A stretch of 64,000 nt of DNA from contig OZ250175.1 of NCBI GenBank assembly GCA_965238155.1, positions 62,001 to 126,000 of the forward strand, written 5' to 3'. Of this stretch, positions 8,802 to 17,695 are shown piece after piece (the first letter of the stretch is position 1; each line of letters starts with the position of its first letter). A model generated the notes under the pieces. That model worked only from the letters and a program-made list of their open reading frames with translations, was not told the DNA's origin and did not search any database. This DNA is from BJGV01 sp964196335 (lineage in GTDB: Bacteria; Pseudomonadota; Gammaproteobacteria; Burkholderiales; Nitrosomonadaceae). Position numbers and translations under genes: made by a program.

Positions 8802-9242
8802 ATGAGCATTACGTGGATTCTTGTCGCAAATGCAAGTGCAGCACATCTCTATGCAAACCATGGGCCAAAAAAAGGACTTCAGAAACTAAAAGAATTTGAA
8901 CACGCCGCTAGCAGGGATAAGGGCTCTGACTTAGCTTCAGACCGCCCCGGACACTACAATGGTCACGGCAATGGTCATGGCTCCTTCATGCCGGCAACTA
9001 ATCCGAAACAAAATGAAGCCAGACACTTCGCCCTTGAGCTTGCCAAAGAACTTGATCATGGACGCACAGCAAATAGTTACCAGCGCCTTATCCTGGTTGC
9101 TTCTGCACCCTTTATGGGGCTTATTAACGGCAATTTAGACGGCCATGTGAAAACCTTAGTAAGTGATAGCCTCGAAAAGGACTACACCAAGTCAAGTAAA
9201 AGACAACTCACAAGACATTTAGAAAGCTGTATTTATCTTTGA
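8802..9242 (+). CDS. Host attachment family protein
   Basis: A 146-residue cytosolic-looking protein starting MSITWILVANASAAHLYAN, a pattern typical of the family named for a plant-attachment protein of Agrobacterium. The name does not imply such a role in an ammonia oxidiser; structurally the family resembles the eRF1/RNase-like fold. A His/Gly-rich loop (GHYNGHGNGHGSF) lies near residues 50-63. The upstream GGAGGG (about 8786-8791) is a good ribosome binding site. It is monocistronic and its end overlaps the 3' end of the convergent thpR by about ten bases. Confidence 0.8.
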   Translation: MSITWILVANASAAHLYANHGPKKGLQKLKEFEHAASRDKGSDLASDRPGHYNGHGNGHGSFMPATNPKQNEARHFALELAKELDHGRTANSYQRLILVASAPFMGLINGNLDGHVKTLVSDSLEKDYTKSSKRQLTRHLESCIYL

Positions 9243-9736
9243 GTAGATGTTAAGGCCCAGCGTCCGATAGGTGTATAAACAGTTCTGTCGCTGGCCTGCT
9301 CTGATTTCACCAAAACCCAATCATTTACAGGCCAGATAATCGGTATATCCAGATAATGCAATGATTTAGTTAAAAAATTAAGGTTAACCTTTCTGACCAG
9401 CGTTATATGTGGCCTGAAAGTTCTGTTATCAAATGGGAATCCATTAGCAGACATAAGAGCCTTTAAGGAATCTACTAACTTAAGAAGTCTCGGTGGCACC
9501 TCCCCGGCCGTTGCATAAACCAGGCGGTTAAACTTCCAATAGCTAATACGGTCAACAATGAAATCAAAACTATGCTCCCTAACTGTATTAGCTGCAAAAC
9601 GCAGGATATCCAACTGACTAGCCCTCATTTCTCCCAGAAAAACCAGCGTAAGATGAATGCCTTCTGCTCTCATCCTCCTTCCACTACAAGCTACTTCCAA
9701 CTTATCAGACAGACCACATAATTGTCTTCTTACCAC
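9233..9736 (-). CDS. thpR: RNA 2',3'-cyclic phosphodiesterase (2H family), start uncertain
   Basis: A 2H phosphoesterase with both His-containing motifs, IHLTLVFLG and RPHITLVRK, so ThpR (formerly 2'-5' RNA ligase LigT) is well supported. The first ordinary in-frame start is GTG 9736, but the family-conserved N-terminus is encoded further upstream in the same frame as RVFFAIWPEE (about 9766 to 9737). No ATG, GTG or TTG exists between that stretch and the in-frame TAA near 9808. The only candidates are rare codons (ATC at 9769 just behind GGAAGGAG, or CTG at 9799 overlapping the ispF stop). Either initiation is non-canonical or the start codon is mutated or misread. It is the last gene of ispD-ispF-thpR. 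Confidence 0.8.
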   Translation of the reverse strand: MVRRQLCGLSDKLEVACSGRRMRAEGIHLTLVFLGEMRASQLDILRFAANTVREHSFDFIVDRISYWKFNRLVYATAGEVPPRLLKLVDSLKALMSANGFPFDNRTFRPHITLVRKVNLNFLTKSLHYLDIPIIWPVNDWVLVKSEQASDRTVYTPIGRWALTSTQR

Positions 9737-9795
9737 TTCTTCGGGCCATATTGCAAAGAAAACCCGGATACTCCTTCCAGATGTTAATACTTGTC

Positions 9796-10296
9796 TCAGC
9801 AGTGCACCTTATCTATCTTGGCAATCAAACATATTGCCTCCGCCTCAATACCCTCTCCTCTACCTATCGGGCCAAGATGCTCAGCCGTCTTTGCCTTAAT
9901 ATTAATATCTCTTTCCTGTATCCCAAGGTCTTGCGAAATGTTAGAAATCATGGCTGGAATATGTGGCAACATTTTTGGCGCCTGCGCAATGATAGTCGCA
10001 TCAATATTAATTATTTTGTAGTGACTCTCTTCTAGTAAATGACAGATTTCCTGCAATAAGATTCGGCTATCAATATTTTTGTATCGTGGATTAGTATCTG
10101 AAAAATGTTTTCCAATATCTCCTAATGCAGCCGCACCCAACAATGCGTCACAAATTGCGTGCAATAACACATCTGAATCAGAATGCCCTAACAAACCCTT
10201 ATCAAAAGGGATGATTACTCCACCGATGATTAGCTGTCTGCCTTCGACCAACTGATGTACATCAGAACCTTGTCCAATTCTAATCTTACTTGTCAT
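9796..10296 (-). CDS. ispF: 2-C-methyl-D-erythritol 2,4-cyclodiphosphate synthase
   Basis: A 166-residue MEP pathway enzyme cyclising CDP-ME 2-phosphate. It shows the N-terminal RIGQGSDVHQL metal-binding motif, LLGHSDSDVLLHAICDALLG and GDIGKHFSDTNPRYK, which contain the zinc-ligating Asp and His residues. Length fits the family (about 160). Its ATG lies inside the end of ispD (11-base overlap), the standard proteobacterial ispDF order, not fused. Confidence 0.95.
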   Translation of the reverse strand: MTSKIRIGQGSDVHQLVEGRQLIIGGVIIPFDKGLLGHSDSDVLLHAICDALLGAAALGDIGKHFSDTNPRYKNIDSRILLQEICHLLEESHYKIINIDATIIAQAPKMLPHIPAMISNISQDLGIQERDINIKAKTAEHLGPIGRGEGIEAEAICLIAKIDKVHC

Positions 10297-11005
10297 AATT
10301 CTCCCCTTGCTGTGCTTGTAGTATCAGTTCTGCTAAGGTCAGGTCCTGCGGATAAGTTATTTTTATATTACGCACATCTCCAAGAACCAGCTTAGGATAC
10401 AAACCCGATGCTTCAACTGCACTAGCATCATCAGTCATAGTTATGCTGTCAGGCTTGCACAAAGCATCCACTAGTAGCTTGTAACGAAACATTTGTGGGG
10501 TCTGAGCTTGCCATAAATCTTTCCTAGATTCAGTTTTCTTAACCCGATCATTAGCACCACTTCTTTTCAGAGTATCTGAAAGAGGAACAGCCAATAACCC
10601 GCCAACTGCATCGTCAGCAAGTTCATCTAACATTTTTTTAAGTAGCTCTCGACTCAAACAAGGCCGTGCTGCGTCATGAACCATGACCCAGTCATCATTA
10701 CCTATAAACAATGCTTCAGATGCAGCTTTGAGACCATTGAGGATACTCATAGCACGAGTTTTCCCGCCACAATTAAACACAACTAATTTATCGGAAAATT
10801 CTGACCAGTCATACTTTAACCACTCACTATCCCCGGAATCAAGGACAACGAATACACTAGTAATCTCAGAAGAGAGGCACAAAGTACGCACAGCATGGTA
10901 AATCATCGGTCTACCTGCAAGTGATAAATATTGTTTAGGCAGCTTATTTTCCATACGTGAACCGGAACCTGCTGCCGGAATTAATGCAAAGAATTTTGAC
11001 ATCAT
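10286..11005 (-). CDS. ispD: 2-C-methyl-D-erythritol 4-phosphate cytidylyltransferase
   Basis: A 239-residue nucleotidyltransferase of the MEP isoprenoid pathway that joins CTP and MEP. The N-terminal CTP-binding loop AAGSGSRMENKLPKQYL (about residues 10-26) and the VHDAARPCLS and TDDASAVEASG motifs are present. It is divergent from prfB and the first gene of ispD-ispF-thpR. Length is normal for the bacterial enzyme. Confidence 0.95.
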   Translation of the reverse strand: MMSKFFALIPAAGSGSRMENKLPKQYLSLAGRPMIYHAVRTLCLSSEITSVFVVLDSGDSEWLKYDWSEFSDKLVVFNCGGKTRAMSILNGLKAASEALFIGNDDWVMVHDAARPCLSRELLKKMLDELADDAVGGLLAVPLSDTLKRSGANDRVKKTESRKDLWQAQTPQMFRYKLLVDALCKPDSITMTDDASAVEASGLYPKLVLGDVRNIKITYPQDLTLAELILQAQQGENYDK

Positions 11006-11155
11006 GCAATTGTAACGAAAAAATGAACTTTTTTCCCGGTATGAAATTTAAGAAGCTTCTTTTTCATGTCTTAAAATATAAAGTAATAGGACAATAAATG
11101 TCCCATTCAGCTTACTGTATAATGCCAACTTTCAGAATTCTTGGGTAATACATAT

Positions 11156-12260
11156 ATGGAAGCGGAACAAATCAACGCTATCGCCAATCAGCTTTCTGAT
11201 CTCAATAGTCGATCAACAGAACTTCGGAGGTATCTTTGACTTTGACGCAAAGCAAAAACGCCTGGATAAAATTTCCCAGCTAGAAGAAGACCCCGCAATT
11301 TGGAGTGATAGCAAACGTGCTCAGGAATTAGGGCGTGAAAAGAAAATTTTGGAAAATGTTGTCTTAACTCTAGAAACAATTAGGCAACAATTACAAGATT
11401 CTATTGACTTGTTCCAAATGGCAAAAGAAGAAAATGATATTGCAATGCTAGAAAGTATCTGTAACGATGCAGCAAAGTTAGAAACGAATGTTGCAGATTT
11501 GGAATTTTGCCGCATGTTTTCCAATCCAATGGATCCAAATAACTGCTTCTTAGAAATTCAATCTGGTACAGGGGGCACGGAAGCACAAGATTGGGCAGCA
11601 ATGCTTGAGCGCATGTATCTTCGCTATTGTGAACGACGTGATTATAAGGTTGAAGTACTTGAGGAATCCTCTGGTGAAGTGGCAGGTATCAAAAGTGCCT
11701 CTCTCAAAATATCTGGTGACTATGCATATGGCTACCTACGTACCGAAAGTGGAGTTCACCGTTTAGTACGAAAGTCTCCATTTGACTCTGGTAATCGTCG
11801 TCATACCTCGTTTGCCAGCGTATTTATTTACCCGGAGGTGGATGATACTATCGAAATTGAAATTAATCCTGCAGACTTGCGAATAGATACATATCGTGCC
11901 TCCGGCGCAGGTGGCCAGCACATCAACAAAACCGATTCAGCTATCCGTATTACTCATAATCCGTCAGGCATTGTTGTAAGCTGCCAGAATGACAGATCCC
12001 AGCACCGTAATCGTGCAGAGGCGATGGCAATGCTGAAATCACGCCTTTATGAAGTCGAATTGCGTAAACAAAGTGACGAAAAACAAGCCATGGAAGACTC
12101 TAAGACTGACATAGGTTGGGGGCATCAAATACGTTCTTACGTACTGGATCAGTCACGTATTAAGGATTTAAGAACGGGCCTGGAGATAGGTAATACTCAG
12201 GGGGTACTTGACGGTGGATTAGACGAATTTATCCAGGCAAGCTTGAAACAGGGAACTTAA
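11156..12260 (+). CDS. prfB: Peptide chain release factor 2 (programmed +1 frameshift)
   Basis: RF2 recognises UGA and UAA stops. Translation begins at ATG 11156 and reads 27 codons to an in-frame TGA at 11237-11239. A +1 shift there (GAC at 11238) continues to TAA at 12258-12260, giving about 367 residues, the size of E. coli RF2. The second reading frame has the RF2 specificity tripeptide in RKSPFDSGNRRH and the peptidyl-hydrolysis GGQ motif at about residue 252 (SGAGGQHINKTDSA). A TATAAT at 11118-11123 is a plausible -10. In betaproteobacteria prfB usually precedes lysS; here the convergent msrB lies between them. Confidence 0.95.
11224..11240 (+). promoter_or_regulatory. prfB: prfB programmed +1 frameshift site
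   Basis: The sequence CGGAGG TAT CTT TGA C combines a Shine-Dalgarno-like GGAGG three bases ahead of the slippery CTT, an in-frame TGA and a following C. This is the standard autoregulatory recoding signal of RF2. When RF2 is scarce, the ribosome pauses at UGA and slips +1 from CUU to UUU. Spacing and bases match the known mechanism. Confidence 0.95.
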
Positions 12261-12309
12261 CTCTTAGTGAAAAAATTTGTGCTAATTCATACCGTTTTCT
12301 TTTCTCGGC

Positions 12310-12333
12310 CATCATTATCTATAGATAATGATG
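12310..12333. terminator. Perfect 24-base palindrome between prfB and msrB
   Basis: CATCATTATCTA followed by its exact complement TAGATAATGATG, lying between the convergent prfB and msrB. It may fold into a hairpin and act as a shared terminator, although no long T tract follows immediately (ATTTTCT comes after eight bases). A protein-binding palindrome is the alternative. Confidence 0.45.
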
Positions 12334-12351
12334 CCTAGGATTTTCTAATCA

Positions 12352-12846
12352 CTATCCGGACTCATTCTTTAAATTATTACCACTCTTCCTGACCAAACCT
12401 GCTTGTATAAAAATATCTATATAAGCCTCGTATCCTTCTTCACTCATACTATCAACCGGGACAAATCGTAAAGATGCTGAATTGATACAGTAGCGCTTCC
12501 CTGTTGGATTCGGGCCGTCAGTAAAAACGTGCCCAAGATGTGAATCAGCATACCCTGAGCGCACTTCAATTCGCGCCATACCATATTCGTTATCCTGCTT
12601 CTCAATGATCCCACTATTCTGAACTGGACGCGTAAAACTTGGCCAACCAGTACCTGAATCATATTTATCCAATGAACTAAAAAGTGGCTCACCCGATACC
12701 ACATCTACGTAAAGACCCGGCTTATAATTATTCCAATATGTATTTTTGAAGGGATGTTCCGTACCATTTTTCTGTGTAACTTTAAACTGTTCAGCTGATA
12801 ATTTACGTTTCAACTCAGTTAGATTTAATTTTTCTAAATTTTCCAT
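12352..12846 (-). CDS. msrB: Peptide-methionine (R)-S-oxide reductase
   Basis: A 164-residue MsrB that repairs the R form of methionine sulfoxide. The catalytic cysteine is in GKRYCINSASLRF, and KYDSGTGWPSF and SHLGHVFTDGPNPTG are family motifs. The two CxxC pairs that bind structural zinc in many MsrB proteins are absent (YVDVVSGEPLF where the first pair would be), so this is the zinc-free form. It is convergent with prfB and divergent from lysS. No signal peptide is evident, so a cytosolic location is expected. Confidence 0.93.
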   Translation of the reverse strand: MENLEKLNLTELKRKLSAEQFKVTQKNGTEHPFKNTYWNNYKPGLYVDVVSGEPLFSSLDKYDSGTGWPSFTRPVQNSGIIEKQDNEYGMARIEVRSGYADSHLGHVFTDGPNPTGKRYCINSASLRFVPVDSMSEEGYEAYIDIFIQAGLVRKSGNNLKNESG

Positions 12847-13059
12847 AGAGTGGACAAAGTACTGTTATTCTTTTGCATTCCGCCTATACAATATTCTAAC
12901 AATTCAATATTTACAATTAACAATAGGTATATAAATATTAAAGCTTAAGAAGAATCTACTGTGCACCTGATTGAGCAAGATGATAGCGCATAGTGTTATA
13001 CAACGCTATAATTGCCGTCACATATGCCAAAGGACTAATACGTTTTTTGAGGTTAAGAA

Positions 13060-14565
13060 ATGAGTGAACAAGAACAAAACCCACCACAAGACACCAATCA
13101 GATTATTGAGGAGCGTCGTGCTAAATTAGCTGCTTTGCGTGAGGCAGGAATTGCTTTTCCAAATGATTTTCGCCGTAATAATCTTGCATCAGATCTCCAC
13201 AAGAAATATGGCAACCAATCAAATGATACTCTGGAGAAAGACCCAATATCTGTTGAGGTAGCTGGGCGCATGATTCTAAAACGTGTAATGGGTAAGGCTA
13301 GCTTCGCTACCATTCAAGATATGAGCGGGCATATTCAACTATACGTTACCAACGATATTACAGGTGAATCTGCACATGCTGCATTCAAGCATTTTGATTT
13401 AGGTGATATTTTAGGTGTACATGGGACATTGTTCATAACTAAATCCGGTGAACTGACAGTGCGTGTAAAGAGCTTGCGTCTACTGACTAAGTCATTACGC
13501 CCCTTACCAGAAAAATTCCATGGTCTGACTGATCAGGAACAAAAATATCGTCAGCGTTATCTTGATCTGATCTCTAATGAGGATACACGCAGAGTATTTT
13601 TAACCCGGTCTAAAATTATTCAGTCTATTCGTGTTTTTTTTGAAACACGAGGTTATTTAGAAGTAGAAACACCGATGATGCACCCTATTCCAGGTGGCGC
13701 GGCAGCTCGTCCTTTTGTCACACATCACAATACTTTGGACATGGACCTTTATTTACGAATAGCACCGGAACTATATTTAAAACGTTTGGTAGTAAGCGGA
13801 ATGGAAAAGGTCTTTGAAATAAACCGCAGTTTCAGAAACGAAGGTATTTCTATCCGCCACAATCCTGAGTTCACTATGCTGGAGTTTTACGAAGCCTACC
13901 AGGATCATATATATCTGATGAATCTTACTGAAACACTAATCCGCGAATTAGCAATAAAGGTTCTAGGTACTACCGAAATTTCTTATCAAGGACATAAAAT
14001 TAATCTTGCAAATCCATTCTTGCGATTATCTATCACCCAAGCGATTCAGAAATTTCACCCGGAATATACTGACCTGCAGCTAATTGACCGTACATTCCTA
14101 ATTAGTAAATTAGAAATGCTCAATATTAGCTATAAACCTGAAGACGGAATTGGTGGATTACAGCTTTCCTTATTTGACGAAACAACTGAACACTTACTAA
14201 TTGATCCGACTTTTATAGTTGATTATCCGTCAGACGTCTCCCCGTTAGCCCGTCGAAATGATAAAAATCCGGAAATAACTGACCGCTTTGAACTTTATAT
14301 AACCGGGCGTGAGATGGCTAATGGCTTTTCAGAGTTAAATGATCCGGAAGATCAGGCAGCGCGCTTCCAGGAACAAGTACGCGCTAAGGAATCAGGTGAT
14401 AAAGAAGCTATGCACTATGACGGCGACTATATCCGCGCATTAGAGTATGGCCTACCCCCCACTGCCGGTGAGGGTATAGGTATAGACCGGTTAGTTATGT
14501 TACTTACTGATAGCCCTAGTATTCGGGACGTAATTTTATTTCCTCATTTGCGTCGGGAAGATTAG
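13060..14565 (+). CDS. lysS: Lysyl-tRNA synthetase (class II)
   Basis: A 501-residue class II synthetase charging tRNA-Lys. The N-terminal OB-fold anticodon-binding domain (about residues 55-150) is followed by the catalytic domain with motif 2 (FEINRSFRNEGISIRHNPEF) and motif 3 (GEGIGIDRLVMLLTD). Length matches LysS/LysU. A GAGG-containing site precedes the ATG. It is the usual partner of prfB, here separated from it by msrB on the opposite strand. Confidence 0.96.
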   Translation: MSEQEQNPPQDTNQIIEERRAKLAALREAGIAFPNDFRRNNLASDLHKKYGNQSNDTLEKDPISVEVAGRMILKRVMGKASFATIQDMSGHIQLYVTNDITGESAHAAFKHFDLGDILGVHGTLFITKSGELTVRVKSLRLLTKSLRPLPEKFHGLTDQEQKYRQRYLDLISNEDTRRVFLTRSKIIQSIRVFFETRGYLEVETPMMHPIPGGAAARPFVTHHNTLDMDLYLRIAPELYLKRLVVSGMEKVFEINRSFRNEGISIRHNPEFTMLEFYEAYQDHIYLMNLTETLIRELAIKVLGTTEISYQGHKINLANPFLRLSITQAIQKFHPEYTDLQLIDRTFLISKLEMLNISYKPEDGIGGLQLSLFDETTEHLLIDPTFIVDYPSDVSPLARRNDKNPEITDRFELYITGREMANGFSELNDPEDQAARFQEQVRAKESGDKEAMHYDGDYIRALEYGLPPTAGEGIGIDRLVMLLTDSPSIRDVILFPHLRRED

Positions 14566-14645
14566 ATTTTTACCTTAATGTAACTCGACATATAACCAAA
14601 GCTACTGCTCCCAGACCTGTTCCAATAATTCCACTTTTAAGTGTA

Positions 14646-14674
14646 TTGACATATACCCATATGGGGTATATGTT
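14646..14674 (+). promoter_or_regulatory. copA promoter with CsoR-type operator
   Basis: TTGACA (14646-14651) and TATGTT (14669-14674) are spaced 17 bases and could be -35 and -10. Between and overlapping them lies the near-palindrome ATATACCCATATGGGGTATAT (14651-14671), which resembles the TACCC...GGGTA operators of copper-responsive CsoR repressors. CsoR itself is encoded at the end of this operon, so negative autoregulation relieved by Cu(I) is the likely logic. Assignment is from motif resemblance and context. Confidence 0.65.
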
Positions 14675-14700
14675 GATTCTATAAATAACCAGGAATTATT

Positions 14701-17094
14701 TTGAATCCTTTTACTCTCAGGCAAATCGAAATACCTATAGAGGGAATGACCTGCGCAGCCTGTGCAACACGCATAGAGAAAAGTCTAAATAAGCTTCCTG
14801 GCGTGCATGCAACAGTTAACCTTGCCAATAAAAAGGCACGAATTAAATTCGATGATACTCAGACTATACCCGATAAGTTCATTGATTCTATTGAGAGCGC
14901 AGGGTTTCATGTCCCCCCCCAATCGGTACAACTCCAAATCAGTGGGATGACTTGTACTGAATGTAGCGGGCGCATTAAAAAAGTATTGAACAAGCTTCCA
15001 AGCGTGACTGCTACCGTTAATCTAACCACTGAAAAAGCCTATATTAATTTCAAACCTGGTTCTGTAGCAGTAAGTAATCTGATTACTGCTATTGTTAAGG
15101 AAGGCTATAACGCGACCGAAATCAACGAAACTAATCGTGCAGAAGTAAAAGCACGGCAAACAACTGCCTACAAGGCAGAACTTCGCATGTTCTGGATCTC
15201 TGCTGCCCTTACCCTTCCATTAATGTTACATATGGGTACAATTTTTTCGGGCGCAACTACGGAGCTGCTGCCACGCTGGCTGCAGTGGCTACTGGCAACA
15301 CCCGTACAATTTTGGATCGGTATGCGTTTCTATAAAGGTGCATGGTATTCGCTTCGTGGGGGTAGTGCAAACATGGACGTTTTAGTTGCACTTGGAACAA
15401 GTATGGCATATTTTTTTAGTGCGATTGTTACGTTGTTAGCACTGAATCAACATATTTATTTTGAGTCAGGCGCAGCTATCATCACTCTTGTTCTGTTAGG
15501 CAAATTAATGGAGGCCCGTGCCAAAAGTAAAACTTCGGCAGCTATTGAAGAGCTTATAGAACTACAACCTAAAACTGCACGAGTAGAACGTGATGGTCAG
15601 ATTATTGAGATTGATGCAAATACTATTAAGATAAATGATACTTTTATTGTGCGTCCAGGTGAAAGTCTGCCGGTAGACGGTATTGTCACTGAGGGATCAT
15701 CTAGCGTTAATGAATCAATGTTAACTGGTGAAAGCCTACCGGTTTCAAAAAATTCCGGGGCAAAAGTCTATGCCGCAACAATGAATCAACAAGGATTACT
15801 TAAATGCCGCGCTACCAGTATTGGTAGCCACACACAACTTGCGGCTATCATTCGGTTGGTGGAAGAAGCACAAGGTTCCAAAGCACCGATTCAGAGAATG
15901 GCCGATACAATTTCCGGTATATTTGTTCCTATAGTAGTATTTATCAGCACCCTGACTCTGTTACTAACTTGGTGGCTTGTCGACGATTTTGTTTTAGGGC
16001 TTATCAACGCCGTAACTGTGCTGGTAATTTCTTGCCCTTGCGCACTGGGACTAGCCACACCAACAGCAATCATGGTCGGAGCCGGGCGCGGCGCGCAAGT
16101 TGGTGTACTAATTAAAAATGCTGCTGCACTGGAACAAGCGGAAAAAATTCAAACACTTATTTTGGACAAAACCGGCACCCTGACAGAAGGTAAACCTGTA
16201 GTGACTAATATTGTTCCCTCAGGAAACATTTCTAAGCATGATTTAATACAGATTTCTGCTACGCTGGAGCAAGGATCAGAACACCCTCTTGCCAAAGCAG
16301 TTTTAGAATGTGCGAAAAGCATGAATATTAAACTACATACAATCAATGACTTTACTTCTGTTACCGGCAGGGGGATTACTGCTCGTATCGATGATACTGA
16401 TTACATGCTTGGTACTGTAAAATTTTTAATTGATCGTGGCGCAGTAATTGATGCTGATTATATAGCGACTCTTCAGGCAAAAGGTAATACTGTCATTGTT
16501 GTTGCCAAAAAGTTCGGCAACACTTATGAAATCCTTGGATATTTTGAAATCGGTGATCAGCTGAGAAGTACTTCCGTACAAGCTGTGAAACGGCTGCAAT
16601 CCATGGGAATCGAAGTGATGATGCTCACAGGTGACAACCCTGCTGCTGCTGCTGCTATTGCCGGGCAAGCAGGAATCACCAATTATCGCGCTGAAGTATT
16701 ACCACAAGATAAAGCCGCTGAAGTAGAAAGTATAAGGAATAAGGGTAAATTTACCGCCATGGTAGGAGATGGAATAAATGATGCTCCGGCACTAGCAGCG
16801 GCCAATGTAAGTTTCGCTATAGGTGCCGGCTCCGATATAGCAATTGAAGCTTCCGACATTACCTTGGTACGCAACGATCTAATGAGTGTTGCTGATGCAG
16901 TTTCTTTATCTAAAAAAACGCTAGCTAAAATCCACCAGAATCTATTTTTTGCTTTCATATACAATATTCTGGGTATACCGCTCGCGGCAATAGGATTACT
17001 TAATCCCGTAATCGCTGCTACAGCAATGGCAATGAGTTCTGTGTCAGTAGTAGGAAACTCTTTGTTGTTGAAAAGGTGGCAGCCTGGCTCTTGA
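14701..17094 (+). CDS. copA: Cu(I)-exporting P1B-type ATPase
   Basis: A 797-residue heavy-metal ATPase that pumps Cu(I) out of the cytosol. Two N-terminal HMA domains carry CxxC (C18-A-A-C21 and C85-T-E-C88). Then come the transmembrane helices, the TGES actuator loop (LTGESLPV), the membrane metal site CPC at about 445-447, the phosphorylation motif DKTGT near residue 489, the nucleotide-binding SEHPLAKAV and the hinge GDGINDAPAL. These define a Cu(I)/Ag(I) P1B-1 pump. Translation probably starts at TTG 14701, since the first HMA domain begins ten residues later. It heads a three-gene copper operon with copZ and csoR. Confidence 0.93.
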   Translation: MNPFTLRQIEIPIEGMTCAACATRIEKSLNKLPGVHATVNLANKKARIKFDDTQTIPDKFIDSIESAGFHVPPQSVQLQISGMTCTECSGRIKKVLNKLPSVTATVNLTTEKAYINFKPGSVAVSNLITAIVKEGYNATEINETNRAEVKARQTTAYKAELRMFWISAALTLPLMLHMGTIFSGATTELLPRWLQWLLATPVQFWIGMRFYKGAWYSLRGGSANMDVLVALGTSMAYFFSAIVTLLALNQHIYFESGAAIITLVLLGKLMEARAKSKTSAAIEELIELQPKTARVERDGQIIEIDANTIKINDTFIVRPGESLPVDGIVTEGSSSVNESMLTGESLPVSKNSGAKVYAATMNQQGLLKCRATSIGSHTQLAAIIRLVEEAQGSKAPIQRMADTISGIFVPIVVFISTLTLLLTWWLVDDFVLGLINAVTVLVISCPCALGLATPTAIMVGAGRGAQVGVLIKNAAALEQAEKIQTLILDKTGTLTEGKPVVTNIVPSGNISKHDLIQISATLEQGSEHPLAKAVLECAKSMNIKLHTINDFTSVTGRGITARIDDTDYMLGTVKFLIDRGAVIDADYIATLQAKGNTVIVVAKKFGNTYEILGYFEIGDQLRSTSVQAVKRLQSMGIEVMMLTGDNPAAAAAIAGQAGITNYRAEVLPQDKAAEVESIRNKGKFTAMVGDGINDAPALAAANVSFAIGAGSDIAIEASDITLVRNDLMSVADAVSLSKKTLAKIHQNLFFAFIYNILGIPLAAIGLLNPVIAATAMAMSSVSVVGNSLLLKRWQPGS

Positions 17095-17127
17095 TATATA
17101 AATCTTGATAAAAATGGAGTGTATAAA

Positions 17128-17337
17128 ATGCAAACGACCATCCTGAATATCAACGGCATGACCTGCATGGGATGTGTCAATAGTATAAAGAACGTGGTAG
17201 AAAAAGTTTCCGGAGTATGTGGTGCAGATGTTTCACTGGAAAACAAGCAGGTCAAAATTCAGTATGACTCGGAAAAAACCAATATAAATCAGTTTGAAGA
17301 AGCTATCGTGGGAGCAGGTTTTGAAATCAATATCTAA
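17128..17337 (+). CDS. copZ: Copper chaperone, HMA domain (CopZ-like)
   Basis: A 69-residue single HMA-domain protein with the metal site GMTCMGC. CopZ-type chaperones carry Cu(I) to CopA and CsoR. ATG 17128 is preferred because GGAG at 17116-17119 is eight bases upstream; a GTG at 17119 is in frame but overlaps that site. The gene starts 33 bases after copA and its 3' end overlaps csoR. Confidence 0.88.
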   Translation: MQTTILNINGMTCMGCVNSIKNVVEKVSGVCGADVSLENKQVKIQYDSEKTNINQFEEAIVGAGFEINI

Positions 17338-17614
17338 GTCTAAAACTGTGGTACAACCAGATAAAGATGCGCTGATAAAGCGTCTCAACCGTATTGAAGG
17401 CCAGGTACGTGGTGTTACTAAAATGATAGCGGAGGATCGTTATTGTGTTGATGTTTTAAATCAAGTATCTGCATTGCAATCTGCCCTTGATTCTTTTTCT
17501 ATAAGACTACTAGAAAATCATACTCATGGCTGTATGCAAAGTGCAATCAAATCTGGTAAAGGTAAGGTGGCAATTGATGAATTAATGATAGTGTTACGAA
17601 AATTTGCACGATAA
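17321..17614 (+). CDS. csoR: CsoR/FrmR-family metal-sensing repressor, probably copper-responsive
   Basis: A small all-helical DUF156 repressor of about 97 residues. The DNA-contact helix region KRLNRIEGQVRGV and the metal ligands C (DRYCVDVL), H and C (NHTHGCMQSA) follow the Cys-His-Cys arrangement of Cu(I)-sensing CsoR. Start choice is uncertain: TTG 17321 has GGGAG at 17310-17314, GTG 17348 is also possible, and an ATG at 17294 lies well inside copZ. The gene ends the copA-copZ-csoR operon, and the operator upstream of copA is its likely target. Confidence 0.85.
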   Translation: MKSISKSKTVVQPDKDALIKRLNRIEGQVRGVTKMIAEDRYCVDVLNQVSALQSALDSFSIRLLENHTHGCMQSAIKSGKGKVAIDELMIVLRKFAR

Positions 17615-17695
17615 CAATATACAGAGTTTCTCATAAATCCCCTTGCTACCTTGACCCAATAATAAAGTATATTTATGGAATTTTATGGATAGAAC

